From Brachynemurus nebulosus (Eukaryota; Arthropoda; Insecta; Neuroptera; Myrmeleontidae): 64,000 nucleotides of DNA. The notes under the pieces were generated by a model. It ran no database searches. It was not told where the DNA came from and worked only from the letters and a program-made list of their open reading frames with translations. Of the stretch, positions 11,466-24,256 are shown in pieces. Every line of letters begins with the position of its first letter. Within the stretch, counting starts at the first letter, position 1. The stretch covers positions 38,414,413 to 38,478,412 of the forward strand of contig JAPWDM010000007.1 of assembly GCA_035578155.1 (NCBI GenBank), given 5' to 3'. The position numbers were made by a program, and so were the translations under genes.

Positions 11466-11910
11466 AGCGGGTTCTACACGATGCTACGAACGTTCCTTCC
11501 AACATTCGATCGAACGTTTGAGGCAATTAAGTTCGATAGTTGGTGCGACGAATGTATCTGCTACACGGTGAGTCGAATGTTTGATCCAATACGAATGATA
11601 ATGTGTTGGTACTCAGTGGACAACGCTGTTATCTGTCTGATGTTATCTCTAATGTTATACACTGATGTTGTCTCTCTTCACATGAACGAGTCGTGCGCAA
11701 CCAACGAACGCAACCAACACTGACCTTCAAACGTTCGAAGCATCCCTTTGACTCGGTGCAAGAATACCGACATCGAACGGGACACGACCAAATGCGAACC
11801 TTTGACGCTCGACATTGGACACTCGTAGGTTCGAACAACGGCTACACGATGCTATGAACCATCCAACGTCGAATGTTGGAAGGTGTTCGTAGCATCGTGT
11901 AGCAGCGGCT
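11466..11910. mobile_element. 445-bp MITE, copy 1
   Basis: The ends AGCGGGTTCTACACGATGC and, inverted, AGCCGCTGCTACACGATGC share a long imperfect terminal inverted repeat (about 44 bp) that includes ATGCTACGAAC and TTCCAACATTCG. The copy at 12,971-13,415 has the same length and differs at five positions by eye. Flanks are compatible with TA or a 3-bp TWA duplication, which I cannot resolve. No transposase. Frames of about 70-97 codons within it are not conserved coding sequence. Confidence 0.85.
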
Positions 11911-12970
11911 TTAGAGATAGACTATATTTTGTATACGTGCACTTGGTTGGTACTTGTGTCTAACAAGGAGCGGACATGTACTCTTTGAGATTAAATTTTA
12001 TTTAAATATTTTAATAAGTTTTAAGGCGTTTAATAATCTTGGAGTGGCTTTAAAAGTTGTTTAATGAGATTCTCTATAATAATATTACTAGTGTAGATCG
12101 TGAAAATTGTGGAAATGGAAATTAAAAGTGTTCAAGAAATATTGTCTAAGGCCCGGGATACACGAGACACCAAAATGTCGACACAAATGTCAGACATAAA
12201 TTTCTTTACTGTTCACACTTCAACAAATTTTTTGTGTCTGGATAGTGTCTGTACATAAATGTACGCAACATGTGTCTGAGCTGTTCACACGAAAATCGAA
12301 TTTTAATCGATAACCTTCCCAGTGAATAACCTTAAAATGACAATATGTCAAGTAACATATGTATATGATACACATGAAAAAAGTGTAATAAACTTGTAAT
12401 AAAATTATTTTTTAAACACTTGCGAATGAAATAAAATCATAAATATTGTAGAATGTTATTTAGTTATTTTTCTGTATTGACAAATTCACAAGTGTACTAT
12501 GTACAAAATGATAAATTTTAGGCGGGGAATTTAAAAAAAAAAATTATAATTCTTTCTTTATCCTCCAATCTATAAAAAACGTCGTATACAATTAAATAAA
12601 AACTTCTCAACACTTAGTATAATTTAGATAATATTTATCAATTAACATTTTTATATTGAATGGAAACAAAAGTTATCAACTTTGTTGTGATGTAATTCAT
12701 TTCTATACCATAAAGTAAAATTCTAAAAAATATGTTGGTAATTATGTACATTTAATTATGTACCATGAATCTATCTCTCTTCTGCGAGTGTATGAAAAAA
12801 TGTCAAACCGATTTAAAAATTTATCGCAGTTGTTACGAAACTTTTATTTTTTTGGCTAATTTCTATCGTTGACCTGAACCAACCCATTTATTTCCCGTAG
12901 TATCGCTGTTGGAACGAGCCTCACATGCGTTCCATTGAATACACGCATATCGACCCACATACCGTACTTA
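11911..12970. other. Spacer between twin MITEs
   Basis: Holds dispersed repeat B copy 2 and, at 12,150-12,300, a GC-richer stretch with iterated GTGTCTG and GCCCGGGATACACGAGACAC. That stretch looks like one end of another element, but no matching second end was found. Confidence 0.5.
12474..12760 (+). repeat. Dispersed repeat B, copy 2
   Basis: Direct-orientation relative of 9,690-9,985, diverged by substitutions and short indels. Confidence 0.7.
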
Positions 12971-13415
12971 AGCGGGTTCTACACGATGCTACGAACGTTC
13001 CTTCCAACATTCGATCGAACGTTTGAGGCAATTAAGTTCGATAGTTGGTGCGACGAATGTATCTGCTACACGGTGAGTCGAATGTTTGATCCAATACGAA
13101 TGATAATGTGTTGGTACTCAGTGGACAACGCTGTTATCTATCTGATGTTATCTCTAATGTTATACACTGATGTTGTCTCTCTTCACATGAACGAGTCGTG
13201 CGCAACCAACGAACACAACCAACATTGACCTTCAAACGTTCGAAGCATCCCTTTGACTCGGTGCAAGAATACCGACATCGAACGGGACACGACCAAATGC
13301 GAACGTTTGACGCTCGACATTGGACACTCGTAGGTTCGAACAACGACTACACGATGCTATGAACCATCCAACGTCGAATGTTGGAAGGTGTTCGTAGCAT
13401 CGTGTAGCAGCGGCT
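12971..13415. mobile_element. 445-bp MITE, copy 2
   Basis: Same orientation and length as 11,466-11,910, about 99% identical. Flanked by TTA on both sides (12,968-12,970 and 13,416-13,418), favouring a 3-bp duplication as in PIF/Harbinger elements. The 11.5-kb copy does not show this cleanly. Confidence 0.85.
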
Positions 13416-15378
13416 TTATATTGTACCGTTGCACGCGTTGCACTAAATACATTTTGTACCTATATTATATGATGTCCAACAGGTCCAGCAGTGTTGTTGT
13501 CAGTGTTTGTCAAACCTATGGTCAAACCTAAATTGACGTTTTAAGTAAAGTTTGGTTAGTTAATTGCCGAATAAAATTATCGTTTTGTGTAGTAAATCAA
13601 GGTTTTATCGAGTTACTCTTCTTCTAAATACATTTTGAAGTGCTTTCCGTGTAGTTTGAGTGTTTTTCTCGACTTTCGAATAGTGTCAATTGCCGATAGT
13701 GTTTGTTTGAAAACCACTGTATTAAAGAAAATCATTTGCTATCTTCAAATCGAAACTTTTAAAAATGCATTTCGATACAGAATTATTTCTTGATTTTCTC
13801 GTTCATTTTTTAATATCATCACTGCCGAGTTACAGGCTGATTGTTTAAAGCCTGCATGATTAATTGCCGATCTCTATATGTTCTCCGCTGGTGAGTTTAT
13901 TTTCTTATTGTTATATTTCGTAAACTAAAATACTCGTGTTTCTTTCAGAGGACATCATTTTTTTTCTTTATCTTTCTTCTTTTTCTTCATTCATTCTATT
14001 TTGGATTTTCGAGCATTTTTCGAGATTATTATTTTTATCTCTCCGAGATTTTCTACATTTTGATCTTTTGGAATCTTACCGCATTTTCTACAATTTTTCG
14101 ATTCGATTTCGCCTTTCATGGATTGGATTTAACGCTGATTTGGAATCATTGATTTATATGCTGGATTACCGATTATTTACCGCCAATAAAGTTGTATTCT
14201 GCATCGTTTTGGTTAACGCTGCCGAATTATCAATTTGAAACACTGATCTATTCCCGAGGATTCCGCTTAACTTCCCGTGGATCCACGTGTAGCCGACAGG
14301 TTGTGGCCTGCAACGAACCGATTGATCGTTTTGGTTGGAAACTGGTACCGCATAACTGAATTACCGCATCTTTAGTACATCCGGACTCCAATGTTTCGAG
14401 ATGAATTCCGTATAAAATACAAGTAAATCACCCATAACAAAGGGAGGTAACAAAATTTAAGTTTTCCGACACTTAAGCGTCTTTTTATTAAAAGAAACAT
14501 TAATTGTATGAGTAACATTACATTTACCGTTATGCTTCAATTTATAAAGCATTTTTGAAGATTTATTTATTTTTTTTTTTGAGAATACTTAACTTGTATT
14601 ATTATTAATATTACCGAACTTTATGATGTCAAAAACATTGTGAAAATTCAAGAACGTTCTTAAATTTATTTACCTGAAAATTTGTATTAAAAGATCTGAA
14701 ATTACTTATTGGTGAAAATATTATAAGGTTCAAGTACACATTATTAACTTCCGTCTAACTCAACTTTCGGTCCTGTATGTATTTAGTTTATTAATAAACT
14801 TAATTTAACCGTAGTGACGAATTACTTAACGCCCTTTACTCTCGTTTCAGAAGTGGTTTTACCCGTCTTGCATTCTGGGGTAAAGCTGAAGTCAATAGAA
14901 TGCATGGCGCCCTGATTTTCCCGCTATCGTTACCGTACCGTTTACGAAATTTAGACCCCCCCCGTATGTTACTGCCGACTGAGTCCGAAGCCGCGTTGCC
15001 GTACCGATGATGTAATAATTTTTACGTCATGCAGTGTTTACACCTATGCGATTTTACCAGAATATGCACTCAAATTACGGCGTTGGGGTAATCGTAGTTG
15101 TTAAAATTAAGCCAATTTTTCTAATTTTCGCGTTCGATATCTCGAAACGAAGTGAGATATCGATTTTTTTATTCTTTAAAAAGTGTTTATTTTGGTCTAT
15201 TTTATCGAAATATGCACTCAAAAGTTCATACAAACGCAGACACACAAAATGATAAAAAAAAATGTGAAAAAATTGAATTTTGTCAAATTTTAAAAGTTTC
15301 CCAGCCTTTCCATTATCGATATCGAATTGTGTTTCGCTGGTATCTATGATTTAGGGTAACAAAATATTTTAAAATAAT
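13416..15378. other. Intergenic, no gene seen
   Basis: Includes repeated ATTGCCG and TTACCG phrases (13,560-14,360) and a hairpin GATATCTC / GAGATATC near 15,137-15,162. A 100-codon open frame at 13,936-14,238 shows no recognisable protein features. Confidence 0.45.
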
Positions 15379-15381
15379 GAA

Positions 15382-15452
15382 AAAAATTCGTCAAGTCCTC
15401 TGAGAAGGCCTAACTTAGTGCGTGTCAAAAAACACGCACTTGACGAATTTTT
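15382..15452. repeat. Nested hairpin
   Basis: The outer arms are 382-396 and 438-452 of this kilobase (AAAAATTCGTCAAGT and its inverse). An inner stem GTGCGTGT / ACACGCAC (15,418-15,425 and 15,432-15,439) overlaps the outer right arm, so two alternative folds compete. The text TTAGTGCGTGTC also occurs at 3,249. Confidence 0.75.
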
Positions 15453-16184
15453 ATTTTGTACATTCGTACATCTAATAACAAAATATTAGTTACGAAATGT
15501 TCAAACATTTACACCAGGTGCATAGATAACTACACAGGGGTTGTGTTGTGGGGGAAAATAGGGTGAATGGAGGAGAGGAACGATGCTGCTCAGACGAGAT
15601 GTGTGTATGTCGTACACTCGATCTAAGCTATAATCCGTTCACTCCACTGTTTTTAATACACTGCTCGTTTGTATTAAACAAACCAGTGAAAGCAATCAAC
15701 CGAGCATCTATCTATCTGTTTCCCTTCGAGTTTCTCTGTATCATTTTTTCTGCCATCCGACCTATACCAACCCCCCCCCCCCCCGCCGCCCTGCGTATCA
15801 CCGTCATATATTAAAACTATTCTTAGTTTTCCCCTATTTTTTCAAGTTTATAATTGCTAATAATATTATATGTAACATGGGTTATTATTGTACCTTCGGC
15901 ATGCATCGAGCGAAAACGTATTAGAAAAAATGTATTGTGCGAATATTTCCAATTAAAATATTGTTTTATTGAGTAGATACACGTTCGGATGGTTAAATAG
16001 GGGGAAGTGTTACGGATGCGTTAGTTCGTGTTCAATATTGTTAAATTATGAACACTGTATGAATCTTAATTAAAAATACATTTTTTTTTATTACGCATCT
16101 ATGTAAATGGTTTTGATAATCCTAATAAATTTCTAGGGAATATTTTAATGCAAATTCGTAACTTATCTTGTAACGAATAGTGAA
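15453..16184. other. Intergenic, no gene seen
   Basis: Long C run near 15,772-15,784. No coding region supported. Confidence 0.5.
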
Positions 16185-16186
16185 TA

Positions 16187-16968
16187 TGGGAGAGTCTCCT
16201 ATATTGGACCACTTTTGCCATTTTTGTTTGCAACAAGGAAACCAATTAAGATAGAGTCATCATTTTTGGTTGTCTGATTAATCAATCTTTATGCTATAAA
16301 ACGAAAACATTAATTCGTCTCTAGTTGAATTTTAAAAAGACCCTACCTTGGGTAAAAAAAATTTTGTCATTTGGTCCAATTTTGGAAACTAGTATCTCGA
16401 ATTGGACCGATTGGTTCTTAGTAACTGCTTCTCGCATTATAGAAAGTACATACACATAGGTGGTTGAATGTTGTCTGTATCGGACGCCTATCGAGCAAAG
16501 GACCGGTGGTGTAATGGATAGCACACCTGGCTAGTTACCAGGAGATCCTGGGTTCGATTCCCGGCCGATCCGGATAATTTTTTCAATCACTTTGTGATTT
16601 TTAATTTACATATAAGGTTTTTCTACAAAAACCGTTATCTACATCTAATCTATGTATATATTTTTAAGATTATATCGTTATAATAAATTACATATGACAT
16701 AGATAAAATATAAATATAAAAAGTTATACCCACCTGCAAAGTGTTTGGTCGAACGGTAAGTAATGAAAATTTAACATCGGCTTAACACTTTTTCATAAAT
16801 TTGCGAGTTTTCAAAGACTGCTTACTTGACAAATACCTAAATACGTACTAAGAAATAAATTCGAATGTTGTTTAATATTTATATTGTTAGATGGCTCAAC
16901 TGTCTTTTAATTGCTTAAAACTGACGCGGTCTAATTTAGGAGCCGCTCCAATATAGGAGACTCTCCCC
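16187..16968. mobile_element. 782-bp TIR element carrying a tRNA-like gene
   Basis: The left end GGGAGAGTCTCCTATATTGG matches the inverse of the right end over more than 20 bp, differing at the very first base (T versus G). TA lies on both sides (16,185-16,186 and 16,969-16,970). Each end contains the palindrome GGAGAGTCTCC. No transposase. The interior holds a tRNA-like gene with pol III promoter boxes and a T-run terminator, unusual cargo for a TA-type MITE. Confidence 0.75.
16500..16572 (+). tRNA. tRNA-Thr(AGT)-like gene or pseudogene
   Basis: Folds by hand into a cloverleaf. The acceptor stem is 500-506/565-571 with one C-A mismatch at 503/568. The D stem GTG/CAC encloses a loop containing GG, and the anticodon stem is CCTGG/CCAGG. 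The loop CTAGTTA places AGT at 533-535; the variable loop is AGATC and the T stem CTGGG/CCCGG. The B box GGTTCGATTCC is a perfect match, and the A box TGGTGTAATGG is acceptable. A T6 run at 16,578 would terminate pol III. Position 37 is T, where a purine is expected, and with the acceptor mismatch this suggests a tRNA-derived sequence or pseudogene rather than a working tRNA. Confidence 0.65.
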
Positions 16969-16970
16969 TA

Positions 16971-19000
16971 TTTAGTAAATTTTATAGCACGCCCTAGATA
17001 AGATTGCAACCAACATCGCAGAGGAGCCATTACGGTGTCCAGCACAGAGTAGCTGACTTGGAACCCAGCAGTGAATATTTTTGCGTCGATCCATATGTAA
17101 TTAGGCCATCAAATTAATTTTAAATACCGGTTGTTTGTATGGTGAAAGCCGAATAAGACAGAGAAGGCACTAAAAACAATTAGTGTAATAAAATTTTTTC
17201 AAGAGCGGACAGACAAACCGTTTAAATGTTTAACAAATTAATTGTGTGCACGGAGCGGAGAAAAACATTTTTTCTCTGTGCCGTCTGAAATGGGCTGTTC
17301 TTTGTGCCCGTGTAATTTTATTTACAAAGGGGTAACTTTGCAGTGCAAGTAGCGGAGCCAGAGTGGAGCCGGTTTACCGGTTGTTTTAAAATCATTTTGA
17401 ACTTTTCAACAAACTAACAAAATTTTAATTAAACGGTACGGTATGGTAAGTAAAAAGTGTTGTATTGCAACGATACGAAAATTACCTTTGAATATGTAAG
17501 TATAGTGTAATAGTTTTTCATCAGATATTACATGTACACGCGCGATCAAAAGCTTAGAACCATTATTAGCTTTTATTTTCTTGAATAAACTTCACTTACG
17601 ATAAACTTAAAGTAGTAAAGTTGGTCAAACCTGAAATTCTTGAACCTATAATGAGAACGCAATGATTTTTTGTATTAATCAAACTTTTCAGTTGTATCAT
17701 TAAGTATATTTAATTTTTTTCAAATGTTACAATACTGATTTAAGGTTGGAGGGGCGTGGCCTTCTCCAGACCTTTTATCCATTTTTGATCAAATTAAGGC
17801 AATAGGAAACCGTTAGAGACCCAAAATTTTGACTAGTATTGTATAGTTTTGTAGGAGCAGAGTAACGAAAATTAGCAAGTCAGCATTTATATTAGGAAAC
17901 TTTTATGTAACGTCAATTACTCTTCGTTTTCCATCATATATTTTTTCTCGAACTTTTTATTTTTATTTTTGTCTGTGTTGTGTATACACACAAACATCAT
18001 AGTTTGCGAATATAGAAACGAAAACACCCCGTAAATGTGTACCATTATCAGTATAGAGATCATAACATCAACCACACACGAAACATCTGTTTTCATTTGT
18101 AAATCGTATTGTAATTATTTTGTCCATTCCTGTACCATTTGTAGTACCGTTTAAATTTTAATAATTTAAATGCTGTTTATGATTTAATTGCATTATTTCA
18201 TCCAATTTTCCATATTTGCTGAATAAAAATGGCCGACTTAAATGAATGTATTAATGATAGTGCTTGATCATGACTTTCCCGTCAAGTCCTTAAAAAATTG
18301 TGTCATTGTTAATGTTATAGCACTTATTGTTAATTACTGTTTATTAATTAATTAAGTGGCATTTAGTCGGTAATTATCTAAAGACATTGTAAACATTTTT
18401 TAAACTAATTATAGAGACGCATAATTTTTTTTTTTTTTTTGCTGTTTTTAAATTAGTCGAACTTTCCAAACTTTTTTATAAATTTTTTACATTGGCTTCT
18501 GTTTATTTTTAATAAAATTAAATTTGAGGGTTTTATTCGGGAAAGTGATTGAAAGAAACCAACATTGGGAAGTTATATTGCGGACCTTGCAACGAACGCT
18601 GATGGCCCTACGTGTAATTTGACGATGTTTGTCCCTGCTAGCACGTGTTTAATTGTTGAATTTCACCAGGTCGTGGATTCGTGGTTGTTGGTTCATCAGA
18701 TGATATACTTTACTTTTAATCTTTATTTTGCTAATCGTTGTTTAGATTACAGTGTGTTTTTTCCACTAATTACATAAAATTCGTCCTCAACCTCAACCTC
18801 AAGGGTCGCATGTGACCTTCAGCATCAAACTTCTCCGACTTGTTAAAATTTTTGAAACAATCTGTATTTTCCCATTCAAATTTCACTGCTTTTATTTTCC
18901 AAAATTTTTATTACATGTAAGGTAGACAGTTGAATGCTCCAACCGCCTTAAAATCATGTACACGATTTACTAATAACTTACTACAATCAAAGAAAACAAT
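16971..19000. other. Intergenic, no gene seen
   Basis: GAGGGGCGTGGCC near 17,748 recurs inverted near 45,758. A 70-codon frame at 18,565-18,777 is GC-richer than its surroundings, but no family is recognisable. Confidence 0.45.
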
Positions 19001-21752
19001 ACTGTATAAAATTTCCGTATAAATGGCATCAGTTAACAGCAAAATAAAAAAAAAAACCAGTAAACCATGTTTTAAAACTCTAATTATCACTGAAGATGCG
19101 GTATTTCTCCATCAGTTTCTACACAAAACAGCAAATTTTATTTAACATTTTCAAAATTTATAATTAATATAATTAAAAACCAATCGTGTTTGCAATACAC
19201 CATCTTAATGTACGCCCTCGTTCCTCATTCAATCGACAGCGTAAATTACCGTTAACTAAGTATTAAATTACATATCTTCACAGAATGGCCACCGTGCAAT
19301 AGATATTTAAGTAAATAGAATTAAATCACGAATTGACCTTGTTATTTTTCACGTAATTACAATTAAAAAAATAGTTTTTTTTCTAATTATTATGATTGAT
19401 AGTTGGGTACTGTTATAGTATACGGTGGACCAATTATTTGTTTTCAGTAATTCAAAATTGATATATTTTTTTTAAGGCTCCTCAGTAGCAAGTTTTTTAC
19501 ACCATTCAGGATAAAATTCGATATTTCAACACGACAATGCTACTTTCACATATCGGGAGTTGGCTGTCTCTACCTTGTATATCAAAAGCTACATGTTTTA
19601 GGACACACAAAAAACATACTAAATACTGTATTTACATATATACTTATCTATATATATATATTTATATATATGGGTAGCCAACATCAAAGGGTGTAATTAG
19701 CATAAATCTTAAGCTCATAGTGATGAAAACACGGATTTAAAATGTTTGTTTTTTTTTGTGTCCAAAAATTGGGAGTTTTCAGATACGAGGTTGAGAAAGA
19801 GTACGCGCGATATGTTACATATCTTTAATGATTTCCTTTGATCAGACTGTCTACTATAGCTGTACCGATCTGTAAAAACCAATCATTTTTCGCACTTTGA
19901 ATAAATATTTAGTTCACAATTCAATCAGGCAATTTGTAATATTGCACCAAAATAGTTAAGTAATAAAAAAAACTTGTTTACGATGGGAAAATTGGAAACT
20001 GAAAATTTTTTAAATGTCTAACTCTACAACAAGCTTACATATACTTCCAATTTAAGTAATACATTCTACGATCGGAACGAATACAGGCTGCGTACAGGAC
20101 GATTTAAAAAATATTCGCCACCTTCTTGTTATTAAAATTTTGCAGCCAACCATTCTGGTCATCGAGACAAAAAAATTGAATTCGAGTTGAATATAATAAC
20201 TGGGTGTGCCTGGGATTGGTCCTGCGACTGATAATTCTGTTTAAGTTCAAAAATATCAGTGTTTTTTTTTTTGTTCATAAAATATTACAGTTAAAATTCT
20301 AAATGTGTTTTTCTCGAAAGCACATTTAAAAAGAAAAAAAAAAAAACACAAAATCACTGTAATAGTTTATCAGAGGTGCATATTTTTTTAATAGCACTGT
20401 ATGCAGATTAGAAAGTAGATCATTGTATAAACATGAGTATAAACGTGATTTGTTGAACTACCACTCAACATAAATGTTCAATTTTTTTCGTTTAGTGACT
20501 TTTTATAAATGTTACGTCAGTGTTAGACTATCAATTTGCACGGCACTGGACCATCTGTTATATTTTCGTTGGGTTTATCGTATAATTTCTTTAAAAATAA
20601 ATTGAAAACCTTTTCTTGTTTCCGTCAGTAAATTTAAACGTACAAATTTTCATTGGTTTCAAAAAGAAACGGAAAAATATTGAAACAAAAAAAAAAAAAA
20701 AAAAAAATTAGAAAAAAAAAAGATGAAAGCGAAGAAAATATTTTTTTTATTTTGTGAAATCACTCACGCGAAACATTTCTGTTTTTTGTTTTCATATTCG
20801 TCGAATTTATTGTCACTATCATTTTAGTATTATTAGATTGTAAAATTTTTTGGTTAACCCTTAAACGGTGCTTTATATGAATTTGGTTTACACTAATCGT
20901 AACGAAAACGTCCCTGTACAAATGAAAAAATATCAGTGGATATCCGTTGAATTTTTTTGATTAACCCATAATTGGGCGCCAAAATAACTTTCACGTTTAA
21001 CATCTACACTAGACAGGATGTGCTGATCGTCTCTCTAAAGACTCCAATCGAATTTTTTTAATTAGTTAATTGATTCATTTCCGCGTTCCCGGGGGGCCAC
21101 CCCTGTTTCTTGAAGGACGTGGGGTACCATTTACACTTGTTGTGGACACAAAAATAAAAGCATCCGTTCGTTCATCCTTTCGAAGGACCAAAAAAAAAAA
21201 AAAAATGTTAAATATTCAAACAAACACGGCGGTTACATGTTCCGTAGGTACATTTTTATAGTCCTCTCGTCCCATACGAATAAAAAGGGTAATTTTTTTT
21301 ATTATTTATAATACTACATCTGGAATGTATCCCAAGTATTGTACTTTGCCTATATCGACATCCATTAGTGTGGATTTGAAGACATAACATCACCCCCCAA
21401 ACATACGCAGTCATGTCCGCCAATATACAAACCAACGATATATGTACACGGCCCCTCACCCCTATACGGTCCCCATATCTACGACGTCTATGTGCTTACA
21501 TACTTACATGTACATTATTGACATAATATTGTGAATTCCAATGTAAAATGTTTTGATATACAGTACGGCGCAAAATGATAAGGGTCTTAAAAAGGTTAAA
21601 CATATTCATAACATATATTAAATTTATTGCATCATATTTTACGTAATTTTCTATCATTTTTTTTTTTTTTTAAATATGTTACCATCAGTTTGTAATGGTA
21701 GTGTTATGTGGGAATCGCGTCTTATTGACATCTTTCAATATGATTTTAGTAC
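19001..21752. other. Intergenic, no gene seen
   Basis: TA-rich simple sequence at 19,645-19,672 and a 21-base-class A run at 20,687-20,707. No gene supported. Confidence 0.45.
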
Positions 21753-22076
21753 AGTACCGTAAAATGGAGTGTAGTAAGCCTGTTTTGCCGGGTGAATAGG
21801 AAAAAACTGATAATTTATTACCAAAATGGTTGTATTTGAATTCATTATAAGCTACTATTAAATACATTACGATATAATACCGTGGGAAGATCATCTTTGT
21901 AAGTAGTGTAATGGATTTGTACAAATTTCCTATTTAGCCTCTCCCTCCGTTCGTACCTTGCCCCCAGAAGCGAGGCAATAGGGTTTAACCATATTTTAGA
22001 ATTTTCCGACTAAATGAATAAAATTGTAATCTAGCGAAGGTTAAAAATGTCTCAGTTGATTCCATTTTACGGTACT
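21753..22076. mobile_element. Small inverted-repeat element (MITE-like), about 324 bp
   Basis: AGTACCGTAAAATGGA at 21,753-21,768 is repeated in perfect inverse at 22,061-22,076. The target duplication is unclear. No coding content. Confidence 0.55.
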
Positions 22077-22671
22077 ATCAAAATATCAAATAATTACATA
22101 TATTTAATTTGTTGCGATTTTGGTCAGTACTTTTCTGACCCACTGTAGATACATATATTTCCGAAACTTTTTGTTTAACTATATAAACACATTATATTAA
22201 AAGATTATAGAGTTCTGTTATAATTAGCCTGTCAAATGGCTTAATTTAAATCATACCAACTCAACCAGTAGTGTTTGTTCTTTTACCATATTGTGCAACA
22301 AACTAACATTATTAATATGCATTTTTTTCAAAAACACATGTGTCTTAGCCATGCCATAAGTCAACAAACAGTAGCAGTGTTGGTCACACTTATAGACTGA
22401 GAGCTATCTAGAGTTTTTATACATAGCTAAATCAAATGTGGACATTTTAATTGAACAACCCTCAGTTCTGTAAGAACCTGTTATTTACTCAAAATAGTTT
22501 TTTTGTAAATATCTTGAAAAATATTGAATCATTTCTATGGTATTGAAGGGGGTGTTCTCATCCATTTTTCACTCTTTGAGATGTTATTATTTAAGAAAAA
22601 TTTTTATAAAAGCTTCTTTTCTAAACTCTTGTTCAATAGGTACACTCTACCTTCTTAAGTAAGAAATAACA
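22077..22671. other. Intergenic, no gene seen
   Basis: Text such as GTGTTGGTCACAC and GTGGACATTTTAATTGAAC hints at an old Tc1-like insertion, but no frame or ends are recoverable. Confidence 0.35.
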
Positions 22672-22997
22672 AAAATATTGTCCACATTCGTTTGGTTACA
22701 CAATAAAAAAAATTTAGTTTTGTAAGATACTAAAATAAAACAATTCGGCAATTTGATTTGATTCACTAAAATAATATAAATAATAGTACGTATAGTAAAT
22801 TATAAAATAAAAAAGGACTTTTAGGAAGATTTTTATATTTATTAAAATGTTTATAATTTTGGAATAAATAAAATTATACTTTATATTTATTATATTTTAT
22901 TTAGGAAAAAATGATAATTAAATAGCAATTGTGTAAATTAAATACTCTTATTTAAATTATATTGTGGTTCTCATAATATTGAGAACCGTTTTTATAA
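22672..22997 (+). repeat. Dispersed repeat C, copy 1
   Basis: Collinear with 41,636-41,915: shared landmarks GTTTGGTTACACA or its variant, TTTTGTAAGATACTAAAA, AGGAAGATTTTTATATTTA, and TCTCATAATATTGAGAAC. No coding content. Confidence 0.75.
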
Positions 22998-24054
22998 AAA
23001 TTTTAAAATAAAATTCAAATCGATATCATCCATCATCTGGTTCAAAAATTGTCGTCTACGCCGCATCGATTTAAAAAATGTAGTTTCGAGAAAATCACGT
23101 TTAAAGCTGTGTGTGATTAACCTGTTACTCCTGGGCAGTATAATCTACTTGTAAACTTTCAGAAACGTAATTTAAAAAACCGATTTTTTGATATCATCGA
23201 ATAATTTTTTAGCTATTTACAAAAAAAAAATGTAATATTTACATATAAAATTTCAGCCGATACAAAACACTTGAAATAAATCGGTTAACAGCTCTTGGAC
23301 TATTACTGTTATATCTATTTTAAAAATTAACGATTTCTTTTGTCAACTTGGTGGATGACTCATTCGATGCTTATAAATTTGGTAGTAGTTCATTTACACA
23401 TGTTTTAATCTTCTAATCTGGATCCGTTCAATCATCACTGCAAGAATCACTACATACAATTCGAGACTAAAATCACTTTTTTTTTTTGATAAACAATTAT
23501 ACATACAGATGCATTTGGTTGAAGTCAGAGGTGCGTGCTAGAAACATTCAAATTGAGTTGATAAAGTGACTCAGAGAGTCAATGCGTGTATATGGTGTAT
23601 ATTTTGTCCTCGTCAGTCACTGTTTGGCGGTAACTTAAAACTTTAAAAGTAGCAACACAAAATATATCATATGTTACAAAGACGATACAGAGAACGGTAA
23701 CGATGTCGTACATTCGTGTACGTGTTCGTGGGGGTGATGCTTGAGGATGCTGCAACACAAACCATCGCATACCCTCGCCTATCCTCACTCCCCCCCGGCT
23801 GCCAACACAACAACATACAAACAAGTCCTGTCTTTGTTCTTTTGTCTGTGTATGTATGTAGAATTTAACATTTCTTGTGTGTGATATGGAAAAAAATATC
23901 CGAAGGCTGTTTTTTTGATTCCAATATTCGGTTTCAGCCAGAGTTGTTGCCAAACGTCCCGGATTTTTCGAAATGTTTCGTTTTCGGAGAAAATTTGAAC
24001 TGTCTTGCTGACAACTCTCGTTTAGGGAGTGTTTGGCCGAACACGGCGCGGCGT
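22998..24054. other. Intergenic, no gene seen
   Basis: A phrase GTAGTTTCGAGAAAATCACGTTTAAAG near 23,080 has relatives near 44,555 and 53,810, each followed by GTTTAAAG. Open frames at 23,579-24,174 overlap on both strands and show no recognisable domain. Confidence 0.4.
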
Positions 24055-24174
24055 GATCGGCCAATTGATCGCAAAACGACATTTCATATTACACGACCTA
24101 ATACTGCTTCAGAAAAGGAGCAAAATGTTTCCAGGCTACAAGAAATCTGTTTAAAGTTAAAGAATTGCTTTTAG
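24055..24174 (+). repeat. Dispersed repeat D, copy 1
   Basis: Matches 60,222-60,341: both read CGGCCAA, TGATCG, AAAACGACATTTCATATT and ACACGACC, then diverge gradually. Confidence 0.7.
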
Positions 24175-24256
24175 TCATTTCTTTAATGTTTAGAAAAGTG
24201 TTGACATTTGTCTGAATTACATGGTGGGGCCAAGTGGTTTCAGTTCGAGTTTAAGC

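Noticed and set aside
12150..12300. Possible further MITE with GCCCGGGATACACGAGACAC end
   Set aside because: No matching inverse end or target duplication was found.
11481..13343. Frames of 69-97 codons in the twin MITEs
   Set aside because: Both copies are non-coding TIR elements; overlapping frames exist on both strands and none resembles a protein family.
21561..22147. Larger Tc1-like element with TACAGT ends around the small MITE
   Set aside because: Only six terminal bases agree and no transposase remains.
23579..24174. 167-codon minus-strand and 99-codon plus-strand frames
   Set aside because: They overlap each other and a dispersed repeat; no domain or coding-like composition.
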